Assembly (NCBI GenBank): GCA_039545295.1
Contig: BCIK01000009.1
Coordinates: forward strand, 62,001-126,000
DNA length: 64,000 bases
Reading direction: 5' to 3'
Origin: Udeniomyces pyricola
Lineage: Eukaryota > Basidiomycota > Tremellomycetes > Cystofilobasidiales > Mrakiaceae
Part shown: piece by piece, positions 36,274 to 46,595 of the stretch
How the letters are laid out: each line of letters opens with the position of its first letter
Position numbering within the stretch: the stretch's first letter is position 1
Made by a program: the position numbers and the translations under genes
The notes under the pieces: model-generated
The model's input: the letters and a program-made list of their open reading frames with translations, nothing else
Told to the model about the DNA's origin: nothing
Databases searched by the model: none

Positions 36274-36732
36274 ATGCCTGTCGTTCCATCATCTGCCAAT
36301 TCTACCGCTCATACCGTCCCATCCCAACCTGCCAATGACCAATCCACCGCGACCGTCAGCCACCCCCATCAAGACCCACCAGCTGTCCAGCCTACCATCC
36401 CCGCCGGCGCCGGTACTCCCTTGACCCACATCGACCCTGCCACAGGGGAACGGATCGTCAATCTACCTGCTCTCCTCCATCACAAGCAAGCGACAGAGGA
36501 GTGAGACTGCCTTCTTCGTGTCCTCACTTTCATCATACATCATCTAAGCCATCCCGTACCACGCCCAAGACGGTCGGTCGATCGTCAAACGTTGATTAGG
36601 TCAGGACTGATATCTGACTTTGTCCTGCCCTTTTTCTCTCTTAGCAAGTACAAGCACACACACGCCAATATCGAAAGGAATCGAGCTAGGACCGCAGAGT
36701 TGGACGCAAAGAGTCGCGAGGGAGAGCAGTAA
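36274..36732 (+). CDS. Small hypothetical protein, 104 residues, two exons
   Basis: Not recognised. Exon 1 (36274-36500) encodes a Pro/Ser/Thr/Gln-rich, probably disordered half ending TGERIVNLPALLHHKQATE. A consensus intron (36501-36644, GTGAG to CTTAG) joins GA|C to give D, and exon 2 (36645-36732) adds KYKHTHANIERNRARTAELD and a charged helical tail ending REGEQ. The start is the first ATG after the (TA)n leader. An upstream ATG at 36115 would translate the TA repeat and is rejected. The clean splice and stop make a real gene likely. Function unknown; the HIDPATGERI stretch looks like a conserved patch worth searching. Confidence 0.6.
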
Positions 36733-37120
36733 TCAGACTATATTGTCCACGCCCTCTTCCCGCGTCGAGGACCTCTTCGTATCGCGTCAACTATGATGCT
36801 GCCTGTCGGCATCGGCTGACACCTTGACGTTCTTGACTGCGCTTGTGTGTAATGAAAACAGCCATACTGAACTTTGAACTCATGTTGGTATAAAAAAAAA
36901 AAAGGAGTACGCGCGTGAAGAAGCAGCAAGGGTGTCGACGAGTGCCAGAAGATCTATTCGCTCCTATTTGAGGGTACTGCATGATCTCATATCTATATGC
37001 GCGTCTCATTTTCGTTCGTTTGCACTGATGCGATCGAAGCGAGAGATGTCAAGGAACAATCATAGTCATCTCTTGAGTCCTTGTTTTTGCCTTAAAAAAG
37101 TCTTGGTAAAGAGACAATTC
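36733..37120. terminator. Convergent 3' region between the small gene and RPL17
   Basis: About 390 bases between two facing stop codons, with an A-rich run near 36894-36904. No coding frame or RNA gene was recognised. Confidence 0.45.
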
Positions 37121-38035
37121 TTAAGCCTCGATGGCCTCGATGGTCTTCTTGGCTCGGGGGGCAGCAGCACCCTTGGCCTTGGGGACCTCGACGTCGTGGG
37201 TGGTGAGGATGACCTCGATGTGGGTCGGGTGACCCTTGTAAGGGTTGATTCGACCGTGAGCCCTGAAGGTTCGTCGGTGGGTTTTCTGCAATGGACAAGG
37301 AAAGAGGATTTGTGAGTAGAGGCGTCACGCGACAAATGACCTGTTCTGCACATGTCGATGCAATCAACTTACGGGGGCCTGCTGAACACAGATGTTCTTG
37401 ATGATGAGGTCCTCAACGGCAATGTCCTTGGCCTCGGCGTTGGACTCGGCGTTCTTGAGCAAGTTCAGGATGAACTTGACGGACTTGACGGGCCATCGAC
37501 CTGATCGAAAGGAAGTAGACAAGAGTCAAGTCAGTGCTTGGATCTGATGCGCGACGCTACGAGCTAAAGAAACGAAAAACTTACCCTTGGTGGTGCCGAA
37601 CTGCTTAGCCTGCGAAGCTCGGCCAATACCTCCGGCGTATCGCCTGAAAGGAATGACCTGCTTGTGCTCCTGAACGTCAGCGAGGTAGGTGTAAGCCTTG
37701 GAGAGCTTCATGCCTGGAAGATAAAAACGTAGGAGACGATGAGTAAAGTATTCTCCTCAATGATTGATATCTGAGTCCGTCCTTGAAAGCTGAGACGATA
37801 GGATGCGGACAACGAACCGTTAAGGGCAGCAGCGACCTCTCGCATGTTCTTGAAGTGGGTCCTCAAGTACTCTCCTCGGGACTTGGCAGACTTCTCCGGG
37901 TTGGCAGCAAGGGGGGCGGAAGCGTATCGGACCTGAGGACGCGAAGAGACGAAAAGTACCAAGGTCAGCATCTTTCTGATGACAACGTGGTACGATGGAC
38001 AAGAGCGGACGAGGCATATCGATACCACTCACCAT
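37121..38035 (-). CDS. RPL17: 60S ribosomal protein L17 (uL22)
   Basis: Large-subunit ribosomal protein lining the peptide exit tunnel. The first coding exon is just ATG (38035-38033) followed by a 100-base intron. Exon 2 opens [20 protein letters not shown] and [19 protein letters not shown], then [40 protein letters not shown] and [20 protein letters not shown]. The last exons give [40 protein letters not shown] and a basic C-terminus ending KKTIEAIEA (stop 37121-37123). Length of about 180 residues is normal. The sequence just before the ATG (branch-like GCTGAC, pyrimidines, TTACAG) also looks like a 3' splice site, so a leader intron may abut the start codon. It is divergent from GOS1. 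Confidence 0.96.
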
Positions 38036-39010
38036 CTGTAAAGAACAAAACCAGACGATCGAAAGGCGAACATAGAAGCTGGATGTCAGCGTTCTTTTCT
38101 TGAATCAAGCCTTTTGTATTTGTGGTGATTGGTGAACTGAAACGTTGGGATGGTGGACTGTCGAAGCAAGATGCTGAGGTTGATAGAAGCAGGCAGGCAG
38201 GCGATGCAACAGAGTATGGCGAAACAGGATTGGCGGTGTCGAGGCAGAGCATCGTCGAGACTCGTGGCAGAGATTTTTCGAGCAAGACAGGAGGGGAAGG
38301 GGGGGGGGCATTGGCGAGGTGTCGCCAAGGGTTCACATCAGACAGCAGTCTGGGCTAGCCGACCTGTTCAAGCTGTAATTGCTGACAGCTTTGACAGGCA
38401 ACGCGAGCCATGTGGACCAAGGGGGAAGCGGGAGGCTCAAGGGAGAGGCAAGGTAAGGGAGAGAAGAAGCCAGCAGCCGACCTTGATGGAAGGGGGTTGG
38501 TTGTCCTCTGTCTCTTCGTACGCTCTTGGTCCTTCACCTTGGCTTCGCTTCCACCTTGGGAAAACAGGACTCGGGACACGGCGACATTGGTGAGGAATAG
38601 TGGTGAGGTAGTGTAGATGACATGTTGAATGGAGGAGCGAAAGGGAGCATATAGAGCGATCCAAAGGGGAAGGGGAAGCAACAGCAGAGCAAAAATCACC
38701 TTGAGGAATCGGCTAAGGAGGGAAGGGCGAAGGAGAGAGACGGAAAGAGGCCAACCAACTCGAGTCGACCCATCCCTTGCCACCTCGACCAACAATCCGC
38801 CGCCTCCTTGCGCCTTGCCGCGACTTTCCCTGTCACGCATTCTCATACCGTTACACCTCACACGTTATCCGTTATCACACCCACCAGTCACACACCACAC
38901 TCTCCTCCTCATTATCATCATCATCATCATCATCCCCCTTCATCATCACACCATTACTCCCTTCACTCCACACCCATCTCCCGCCCTCTCACCCCTCTCC
39001 CCTCCCCAAC
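38036..39010. promoter_or_regulatory. Divergent promoter region between RPL17 and GOS1
   Basis: About 975 bases between start codons. The half near RPL17 contains a probable leader intron end. The half near GOS1 carries CAT/ATC repeats (about 38908-38935) and is CT-rich. Open frames on both strands here are low complexity and match no family. Confidence 0.55.
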
Positions 39011-40529
39011 ATGTCAACCAAGGACTCATATGATACCCTCCGTCGACACGCCCGCACACTCGAAACGGCACTCGACTCCAAGTTGACCGCGTACTCCAAG
39101 CTCGCTTCCAAGATCTCGCGTCCGGCCGGCGTCGGCTCGAGTTCCTTCCGAGGAGACGACTCCAACGTCGAGGATGGGGATGGCGTCGGCGGATACAAAC
39201 TTGTTGAGGAGGAGGTCGAAGAATTATGTGCCAAGGTGAGACGTCGCTTTACGACATCCGTCGAGAAGAGATCATCCGATCTATTGCCCTCGAGCCCGCT
39301 GCGTGCTCGCCATGGCCCGGAACGAGGTCGAGACATCGCTTGGCTCGGTGTTCGACGTATGCTTGAATGATATCTCAGCCGACAAATTAACATTTACCAA
39401 CGTGTATTGCACCCGTCAGCTCGCTGAAACAGTCGAAGGTCTAAGCAGATTCCTCAATGATCCGGATGAGACGCCGAGTAGCTCGATGGTGCACGCCGTC
39501 CAGCGTCATCGTGAAGTTTTGGGTGACTACAAGAGAGATTTCAACCAGACAAAGGTATGTGTCATCTTCTCCGCCGGCTAGGTCTGATCGGGTGGTCTGA
39601 TCAGGGGCGTGAGCATCGCCATCTAGATCCAGGGAATTCCAGAACGGCGGGGGTGTGTTCTACGCGTAGTCGAAAGATTCGCTTGATTCGCCAAAGACGA
39701 GGTCCTGACTGCTCAACTGACGCGTCTCATCAATACTCGATCTGACGGTATCGTGATAGGTGAACGTTCAGCATGCTCTCAACTCACAAAACCTCTTGGG
39801 TTCCGTCCGAAAGGACATCAAGTACGGAGAGCATTCCCTTGGTCTGATTGGTTCCCGCGAACGTGTTACGTTGGGTCGCGATGAATTTCCTTGATGTGAT
39901 ATTGACCGGATTGATCCATCCCAATCCAAACGACTGCTGACAGTGCGTACAAGACTGCACGTTCCTCGACGGCCGATGCTCTTCTCAGTGAACGGTCGAC
40001 AATCGACAGCTCCCATCGCATGACGGACGACATTCTTGAGTCAGTTTCACTCTTTTGTGTAGTTTCCATGTTGAAGATGACAGTGTAGACAACGTTATGA
40101 AAGAAATTATGGACAGCATCTTGGGGAGGGCGGGCAAGCTGACGGGTCCTATTTTCCGATTGTCCCAATCCAGGCAAGCGTATGCCACACGCGCTGACTT
40201 TGCTTCCCAGCGATCGTCAATCCAATCTATCAATTCCCGTCTAGGAACAACACTCAGTGGGGCCTTTTTCTTATGGCTCGGTTGACTTCCTTGTCCTCCT
40301 GTTGCAAGGACGACAAGATGCAATCAGTTGATTGGTCGCAGGGTGATTAGATAGCTGACTACTCCTGTATCTTTCCCTTATATCTTCCTCATCGCGTTGG
40401 AAAGATACGCTGCCTGGGATGAATACTCTGTTGGGTCTGATCCAATCGAAACGAAGACGGGACACCATCATCTTGGGATGTGTGATTGGGACGCTGACGG
40501 TGTTGTTCCTGACGTATGTTGTCGGTTGA
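39011..40529 (+). CDS. GOS1: Golgi SNARE GOS1 (GS28, Qb-SNARE)
   Basis: Tail-anchored SNARE for intra-Golgi and endosome-to-Golgi fusion. Exon 1 (39011-39235) has LRRHARTLETALDSKLTAYS of the N-terminal helical domain. Later exons give FLNDPDETPSSSMVHAVQRH then REVLGDYKRDFNQTK, the highly conserved GS28 block. The SNARE motif follows in LLSERSTIDSSHRMTDDILE, QAYATRADFASQRSSIQSIN and SRLGTTL, with the zero-layer Gln probably in SQR. The final exon reads LPGMNTLLGLIQSKRRRDTI and a single C-terminal membrane span (ILGCVIGTLTVLFLTYVVG), stop at 40527-40529. About six introns. The length of about 230 residues and RRRDTIILG are typical. Confidence 0.93.
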
Positions 40530-40843
40530 GTGTGGGACGAGGAGGGGTCGAGACGTGGGAGGTGTGCATGACTTTTACGAACCGATTGATGAGACAGGAT
40601 GAGACTCGCTTGCAGAGATATGAATATAGATGTGAACTCGACGGGAAAACGTCATGGTCGGGGAAACTGAACGGATATAATATATGGGCCCAATTGCACG
40701 GGCGAGGCTGTGCGGTGGCCGGACGTTCCCCCGCTGTTGACGTTGGCTGATGATGATGATGATGATGCCGATATGTTGTGGCCTGCAGTCGTCTTGGATC
40801 TTGCTACTATCACCAGTCATCAGTCGCCTTACTGCTCGTCACC
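40530..40843. promoter_or_regulatory. Short intergenic region between GOS1 and the phosphotransferase
   Basis: About 314 bases between genes on the same strand, with a (GAT)n run near 40750-40766. It must hold the GOS1 3' end and the downstream promoter. No coding frame is supported. Confidence 0.5.
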
Positions 40844-43456
40844 ATGTACCTCGAGAAGAAGTACCTCAACAACCTATCCCAATAGTCAGTCCTTCACCTT
40901 GACATCCTTCAGCTAGCCCTCGACCGGCATTGACGCCCCTTCTTCTGTCCTTGCCCTCTCGCCTATTGTCGGCGTTCTACAGCAAATACAGCGCCATTGA
41001 CAAGTTCCGTCCCTTCACTCCATAGATCCTATTCTCTCCTTGCCCTCGCCAACCAACCAAATGTATACAGGCTGATGAACCCCGTCTCATCCCCCTCAGA
41101 TCCATCGTCTCGCAATATGTTCTTACCCCTTACTGGAACGCGCTCGTCAAGCTCTTTCCCATGACCATTGCGCCCAACACCGTTCGTGCGCCATCATGTT
41201 TCGCGTCCAATGCGCCGGCCTGCACACCAACGCTATGCTGACTGTGTGTCCGAGCATCCATCATCAGATCACTTTCTTGGGTCTCTGCTTGGTCTTTGTC
41301 AACTTTGCGACCATGCTCTGGTTCGACCCGGGCTACGGAGAGAAGGAGATGCCCCGTTGGGTCTATTACTCGTACGCCTCTTGCCTTGTTCATTTTCTGG
41401 CCCTGAGCCCTAAGCCTGTGGGGCTCATGATGGACAAATCTCAGTTCCATAAAACACCCAACTGACATGAATGTTCGATCCTCTTACCCAATGCTCAGCT
41501 GGGGAATTGGACTGTTTGCCTATCAGTCCATGGACGCCATCGATGGGTAAGCTCCGGCGAGTCACCGGATTGCACCCCTCTCGAATCCTTCTCACTAGCT
41601 TCTTTGTCTCCCTCTCTCGTACATACTTGTTCCGTCGACCAACTGAACGCATTGCGAGTGCAGAAAGCAAGCTCGCCGAACGGGCATGGCCGGTCCTCTC
41701 GGTGAGATGTTTGACCACGGTTGCGACGCCATGAACACGACTGTGCGTGCAAGAAACCCAATGAAGTCCACTGTTCCGCATTGCGTATCTTTCTCAAAAC
41801 GGTTTCTCACATTCAGGACTGACATGCTCTCTTGATTCTTGGGTGCCTCAGCTTGAGGTTTTGATTTGTGCTCACGCGCTCAACCTCGGCCGAAGCTGGT
41901 GGACCGTTGCGTCCCAGACGGCTGCGTTGTCCAACTTTTACCTGTTCGTTTTCGCTTCCACTTGTTACTGTCCAATCGGATATAGTGGCTCCTGGCGGCT
42001 TACCGATTGCTCTTTGTATGTGATAGGACGACATGGGAAGAGTTCCACACTGGTGAGTAACACCGGCAGTTGACATCTGAAACCACGTGTGCCGTGATTG
42101 TCTTTGGCTCCTCCACTCAACACGACTACTTGCCCTTCCTGTAGGAACTCTATACCTCTCTGAGTTCTCAGGTCCTGTCGAGGGTATCCTCATGATTTGT
42201 GTGATTTACTTCATCACGGGTGCGTGTTTCTACTCCTTCTTGACTTCCTCCATCATGCGTACATGCGCACTAACGTGTTTCTCTCGTCTGGACGTATCAC
42301 ATTCTCTTTTCTCTGGCAGGCTACTACGGACCTACTTTCTGGGATCAGAAGCCTCTTGAGATCCTCGGCCTACAAAAGCACCTTGCGTCCTCTCCTTTGA
42401 TTCACGCATACGCTCCCTGGGTCCTCTCCCTCGGCCTCAACGACGTGTTCATGATTTTTGCCGGCTTTTCCCTGGCCTTCAACGTCGTCGGCTCGTACGC
42501 CAACGTCAAGACCGCCCGTCGGACTGCCGGCAAGCGAACTTTGCCTCCATTGGGCGGGTTGATCCCATTCGTGGTGAACACGTTCATCTTGATCACCTGG
42601 TTGCTAGCGGGACCGGAGACCAACATTTTGAGGAGCTGGCGATTCGTGCCATTCGTTGGGTTCTGGGGCTTTGGGTTCGCGTACCAAGTAATTGAAGCAA
42701 TTCTCTTTTTCCTTCTTTTTTTTTGTCAACGTCTTTCGACGTCCTGTATGCGGCGAGCTCTGAAGGACGACGCTGATGCTTCTCGCCCTTGCCGCCGTTA
42801 ATGGTTCGACTAGGTCGGTCAACTCATCCTGTCTCACGTCGCCAAGATGCCGTTCCCTTACTGGAACGGACTCATGGTTTGGGCCGCTATTGGTTCGCTC
42901 GACGCCAATGCTCGCACTCTCTTCGGCATGTACGTTGGCCTTTCGGGTCGATTTGTATCCTCTCTACCAACTTCCTTTTCCTTTTTGACCCATGACAAGA
43001 AAGGAACTCATTCATCACCTACTGCCCTTTCAATCTCTGTGTCCTGGATGATGTTGATTTATTCAGTGAGCCTCCAATTCAAGGAACGGACTTTGGAAGA
43101 GATGCTTTCATCTCGGCTTCACTCGTCGTCGCCCTAGCGGTTTATCTCAACTTTGCCTTTACCGTCATTTGGGCCATGTACGTCACGTCTCATTCTTATT
43201 TCTTGAATCAAATTGGATCGGTTTAAAGAGAAATGGAAGGGGAGGGGGGGGGGAGGGAAGCAGGGAAAGGGGAGGAGAGCTTTAACTGATATTCGTGTTG
43301 GATCTTGCCCATCTCTCCTCCCTTTGACTTCTTTATCAATTTTGAATACCGTGCAGCACGAACCACCTCGGTATTGCCTCGTTCACCGTCCGAAAGAAGG
43401 ACGCCAAAGGGGAGTGGCATGCGGCCGCCGAGGTCGATGCCAAGAAGAAACTTTGA
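40844..43456 (+). CDS. EPT1: Choline/ethanolamine phosphotransferase (CDP-alcohol family)
   Basis: ER/Golgi membrane enzyme that makes phosphatidylethanolamine or phosphatidylcholine from diacylglycerol and the CDP-base (Kennedy pathway). Exon 1 (40844-40884) encodes MYLEKKYLNNLSQ. A 21-base exon (40983-41003) supplies YKYSAID. Exon 3 from 41100 gives SIVSQYVLTPYWNALVKLFP and MTIAPNT. The catalytic motif DG-X2-AR-X8-G-X3-D-X3-D is complete across two exons: AYQSMDAIDG, then KQARRTGMAGPLGEMFDHGC and DAMN (about 41700-41742). Further membrane spans follow, and the tail reads TNHLGIASFTVRKKDAKGEW with stop at 43454-43456. Whether it prefers CDP-choline, CDP-ethanolamine or both cannot be read from sequence; CPT1 is the alternative name. 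The last intron carries a long G-rich tract. Confidence 0.93.
43239..43272 (+). other. Intronic G-quadruplex-type motif
   Basis: G runs of 4, 10, 3, 3 and 4 bases are separated by loops of one to five bases in the last intron of the phosphotransferase gene, on the transcribed sense strand. In the pre-mRNA this could fold as an RNA quadruplex. Effect on splicing is inferred only. Confidence 0.6.
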
Positions 43457-44040
43457 GGAATAAAAATATCAGCTCATGGTGAGATCAAACGGATGAGGTG
43501 GAGGAGGTGGTGGTGGTGAGAGCGACTAAGTCGATGAGTTGATGAGTTGATGCATGCGATGGGGTGAAAAGCTCGGGAGGTTTGATCTGAAGGGAGGTAG
43601 ATGATAGAGAAGGGAAGAGAATGAGCAGAAAAACGTTGATGAGGATGGGGAACAGATATGTTCACAGGAAGGACGTGAACACAAAGCGTTAGCTGGAGTT
43701 CCCATCGATTATGTGGAAGACTACTAGATGATCTTAAGTTTGGTCACTGTGGCAAAGCATTGCGCATGAAGCAATGTCAGTGTTAGAATGAACAAAGACT
43801 GGTAAGAAGATTAGCCATGCACAAGAAGCAAACGCGTCATCAAACGCAAATAAGCAAAAGAAGCAAAAAGGCAAAGATAGGAAAGCCTTGTCATGTCTAT
43901 TCGTGAATCACGCTGAACTCATCCCCTCCTCCCGACGTTCCGATCCTTCCAATCCCATGCACTCCTCCCTCTCCTTACCATCTTCCATCCTTCTTCTCTT
44001 TTTTTTTCATTGCTTCATTTGGGTTATGTTATATTTTTTT
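43457..44040. terminator. Convergent 3' region between EPT1 and RCL1
   Basis: About 580 bases between facing stops. It is purine-rich near 43490-43530, with T runs near 43999-44008 and 44033-44042. No coding frame is supported. Confidence 0.45.
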
Positions 44041-45844
44041 TTATGCCACGGACTTGCTGACGTTGGTATGGCCGACGCCCAGGCACGACAGAAGATATTC
44101 TTGAGGCAGGGGTGGGCTTCCAGGAGGTCCTTCCGGCAACTTGGACGGGATCGTCGCAATCTTGAAAGTCGCGCCGAAGAACGTACGGAGGTCGCGCAGG
44201 AGTTGTATCCTATGTTTTCAACATCGGGGAATTTTTTATTTTATTTTTTTTTGATTTTAGGGAAAGACCAATGTGGGTACAAGAGACATATGGAAGGCGT
44301 GTTAGGACCTTTTTTTTTACTGTGAGGTCATCAATCGTACCTCCAGCGGAGAGAAATAGAATGAAAACGAAACCAAACTTACGAGTTAGCACTCAGTTCA
44401 CCCAACCTGACCCTACCAACATCTTCACTTCCCAATACCATTCCCAACAAGACCAACCCTTGTCCATACTCGCCAACACACCCGCCCTTCCTGATATCGC
44501 TCAACAAGCTCGCCGCCGCCGCTCGGCCGACATCCTCAGGTGTCTCAAAGAGGCTCAAGTCATGGCTGATCTCGGCGCAATGCATCGTGCCCGTCGTCGT
44601 CGTCGAGACGAGCGAGAGGCCGTACGCTTGGGATTTGCCGGACTCTTCGGCTTTTCGGTGGTCGGTGAAGATGTGAATGTCGGGGATTAAGGGGTTAAGG
44701 AGCGAACGGGAGGATTCGACAAGTCGATTCGAGAATTGGGAGGCGACTCGGACGGAGAAGCTGCGTGTAGAAAGGAGAATGTCAGAACATAAAGCGTCAG
44801 TTTCGAGAATGGCCATCAACATGTGCGTGCCATCATCACATCCCCAGATAACAGAAAATCCAACCAGAGTTGAGAAACGCCTCCATTAACTTGGGCAATC
44901 CGCCCCGGCCTTCCACTCCTCGCCACTTAATGGTTTAGCCGGCTCTTTTGGTCCTGAGAACTCACGCAAGTCCACGTATCTTTCGGACCCGCCCCGGGGC
45001 GACAAAGTTGAGCGTCTTGACCTTTCGAACGACTGGGCACTTGAACAAGACTTCACCTCCTCCGCCTTTGGTCTCGCCTCCGACCTTGACGACAGGTCCG
45101 CCGCGCTTGAGAATCTGCAACTCGAGACCGTCGAGCGGCGCAAAGAGCTGCATCGTCGGGAGGAGGAACGTCCGTATCAGATCGACGCCGAGATCCTTGC
45201 CATCGGTGGTGATACCCGTGAGGCGAAGGGAGAGGTCTCGCTTGCCCCAGATGCCGAGCTGGGCGAGCGGCTCAAGGAAGTAGCCGATAGAGCGCGAGAG
45301 TGGACAGTCGTGGCTGTGGGAGCCACCGAGGAGGATTCCGGGTCGGAAGAGAAGGGAGGTACCGGTGTAGGAGATTTCGAGGTGGGTGCCGTTGGTGAGT
45401 TTGGAGAGAAGTCGGAGGAAGGAGATTTCGTAGTCTGAATGATGAGCAGAGGAAAGACGGAGAAGAACGAGAAGGAAAGGCAAGGGCAGGGCAAGGCAGG
45501 CAGGATGAGCAAACGTCTTGACGGAAATCGGTCGTCGTCCTAGCAGAGTCGCTTCGTGTTCCTTTATCTTTTTCTCTCGCTCCCTAGCTGGGCATAGCTC
45601 GAAGCGAGCATGAACAATGGAATGATAGGTCGTTGTATCCAAATGTTGAATGAACGACACCAAACGAAACACAACCAGACTGACCTCTCAATCCCGGCTC
45701 GGCATCGTCCGATCGAATGGAATCTATGCGGATGCTCTTGCCGCTAATGAGCGAGAGGACAAGGCGCTGACGAAAGTAGTTGTGGCCCGTGAAGCGGAGG
45801 AGGTTTGGGTTGGGCTGGGCCGGGGCGGGGTCGAGGGAGACCAT
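44041..45844 (-). CDS. RCL1: RNA 3'-terminal phosphate cyclase-like protein RCL1
   Basis: Nucleolar factor of the small-subunit processome, needed with Bms1 for early 18S pre-rRNA cleavage; it resembles RNA cyclase but is not one. Exon 1 starts MVSLDPAPAQPNPNLLRFTG, then HNYFRQRLVLSLISGKSIRI and SIRSDDAEPGLR. After an intron come DYEISFLRLLSKLTNGTHLE, ISYTGTSLLFRPGILLGGSH and SHDCPLSRSIGYFLEPLAQL. The next frame (44822 downwards) has SVRVASQFSNRLVESSRSLL, DIHIFTDHRKAEESGKSQAY and GLVLLGMVLGSEDVGRVRLG. The last exon reads IQLLRDLRTFFGATFKIATI and ends LGVGHTNVSKSVA at 44041-44043. Domain content is complete. It is divergent from eL31. Confidence 0.95.
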
Positions 45845-46595
45845 GGGTGAGAGAGGTGATGTTTATACGCGAGGAGGAATGGGTGGGGGGGATTGGAATG
45901 TATGCAGAGAGAGAGAGGCGTGTGGAAGAGGAAAGCAGAGGGAGAGGGATGAACAGAGAGATGGTCCGGTGGATGAGATAGAGGGGGGCGTGATCGGAGC
46001 AAGGCAAGAGAAAGAGAGAGGGGGAGAGAGAGAAGGGGGATTGACGCGTGAGGGGTTGATGGAATGGATGGATTCTTTGGGTGAGTAATATATGAGTTGA
46101 TGGTTTGGCTGGGCGGGCAGCTTGGCAAAGAAGGAACGAGGTGGGGTGAGTGACCGAAATCTGCTGATTCTTTGATGTGGAGAGTGACTGATTAGTGATT
46201 GGGCTGTGTAAAGTGAGTGCATGCATGCATGAACTGGGCTGTGTGCAGGACAGAGACAGAGACAGAGACAGCTGGACACAGACTGACAGACTGACTGAAC
46301 AGACAGGCGGCGCGGCGTGTTGGGTGAGTGATAGATTGTTCCCCCCGTCGACCTCTCCCTCACCCTTTCCCTCCAACCCGTTTCATCGCTTCAAGGTTAG
46401 ACTTCATTGCCCATACAGTCCCCTTCACCATCGTCGCCATCATCATCATCATCACCCATCCCATGCGACCCTCCCCTATCGCCATTTCTCCGGAAGGGAT
46501 GTAAAGCTCACGTGAAGCTTTGTTTTTTTGAACGACATCCCTCCCCCTCCCTCACTCCCCCATTCGCCGCTTCTTTGAAAAAATAAGACTTCGAA
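45845..46595. promoter_or_regulatory. Divergent promoter shared by RCL1 and RPL31
   Basis: This 751-base region lies between two ribosome-related genes. It has a GA-rich tract (about 45905-46040), GACAGA hexamer repeats (about 46250-46270), a (GCAT)n patch near 46218-46230 and CAT/CATC repeats near 46435-46460. Open frames here are low complexity. Co-regulation of both genes is an inference. Confidence 0.6.
46250..46275 (+). repeat. GACAGA-type hexamer repeat
   Basis: About four near-perfect ACAGAG units, followed by a looser GACTGACAGACTGACTG stretch, lie in the divergent RCL1-RPL31 promoter. It could be a GAGA-like factor site or a slippage product. Confidence 0.75.

Noticed and set aside
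38355..38861. 168-residue minus-strand frame and overlapping plus-strand frames between RPL17 and GOS1
   Set aside because: Low-complexity, in a divergent promoter, with both strands equally open. No family match.
44068..44690. Plus-strand frames (ADAQARQKIFLRQ and QQARRRRSADILRCL) suggesting a basic small protein
   Set aside because: They lie exactly opposite RCL1 exons, whose minus-strand reading gives conserved family sequence up to a proper stop at 44041. They are antisense shadows.
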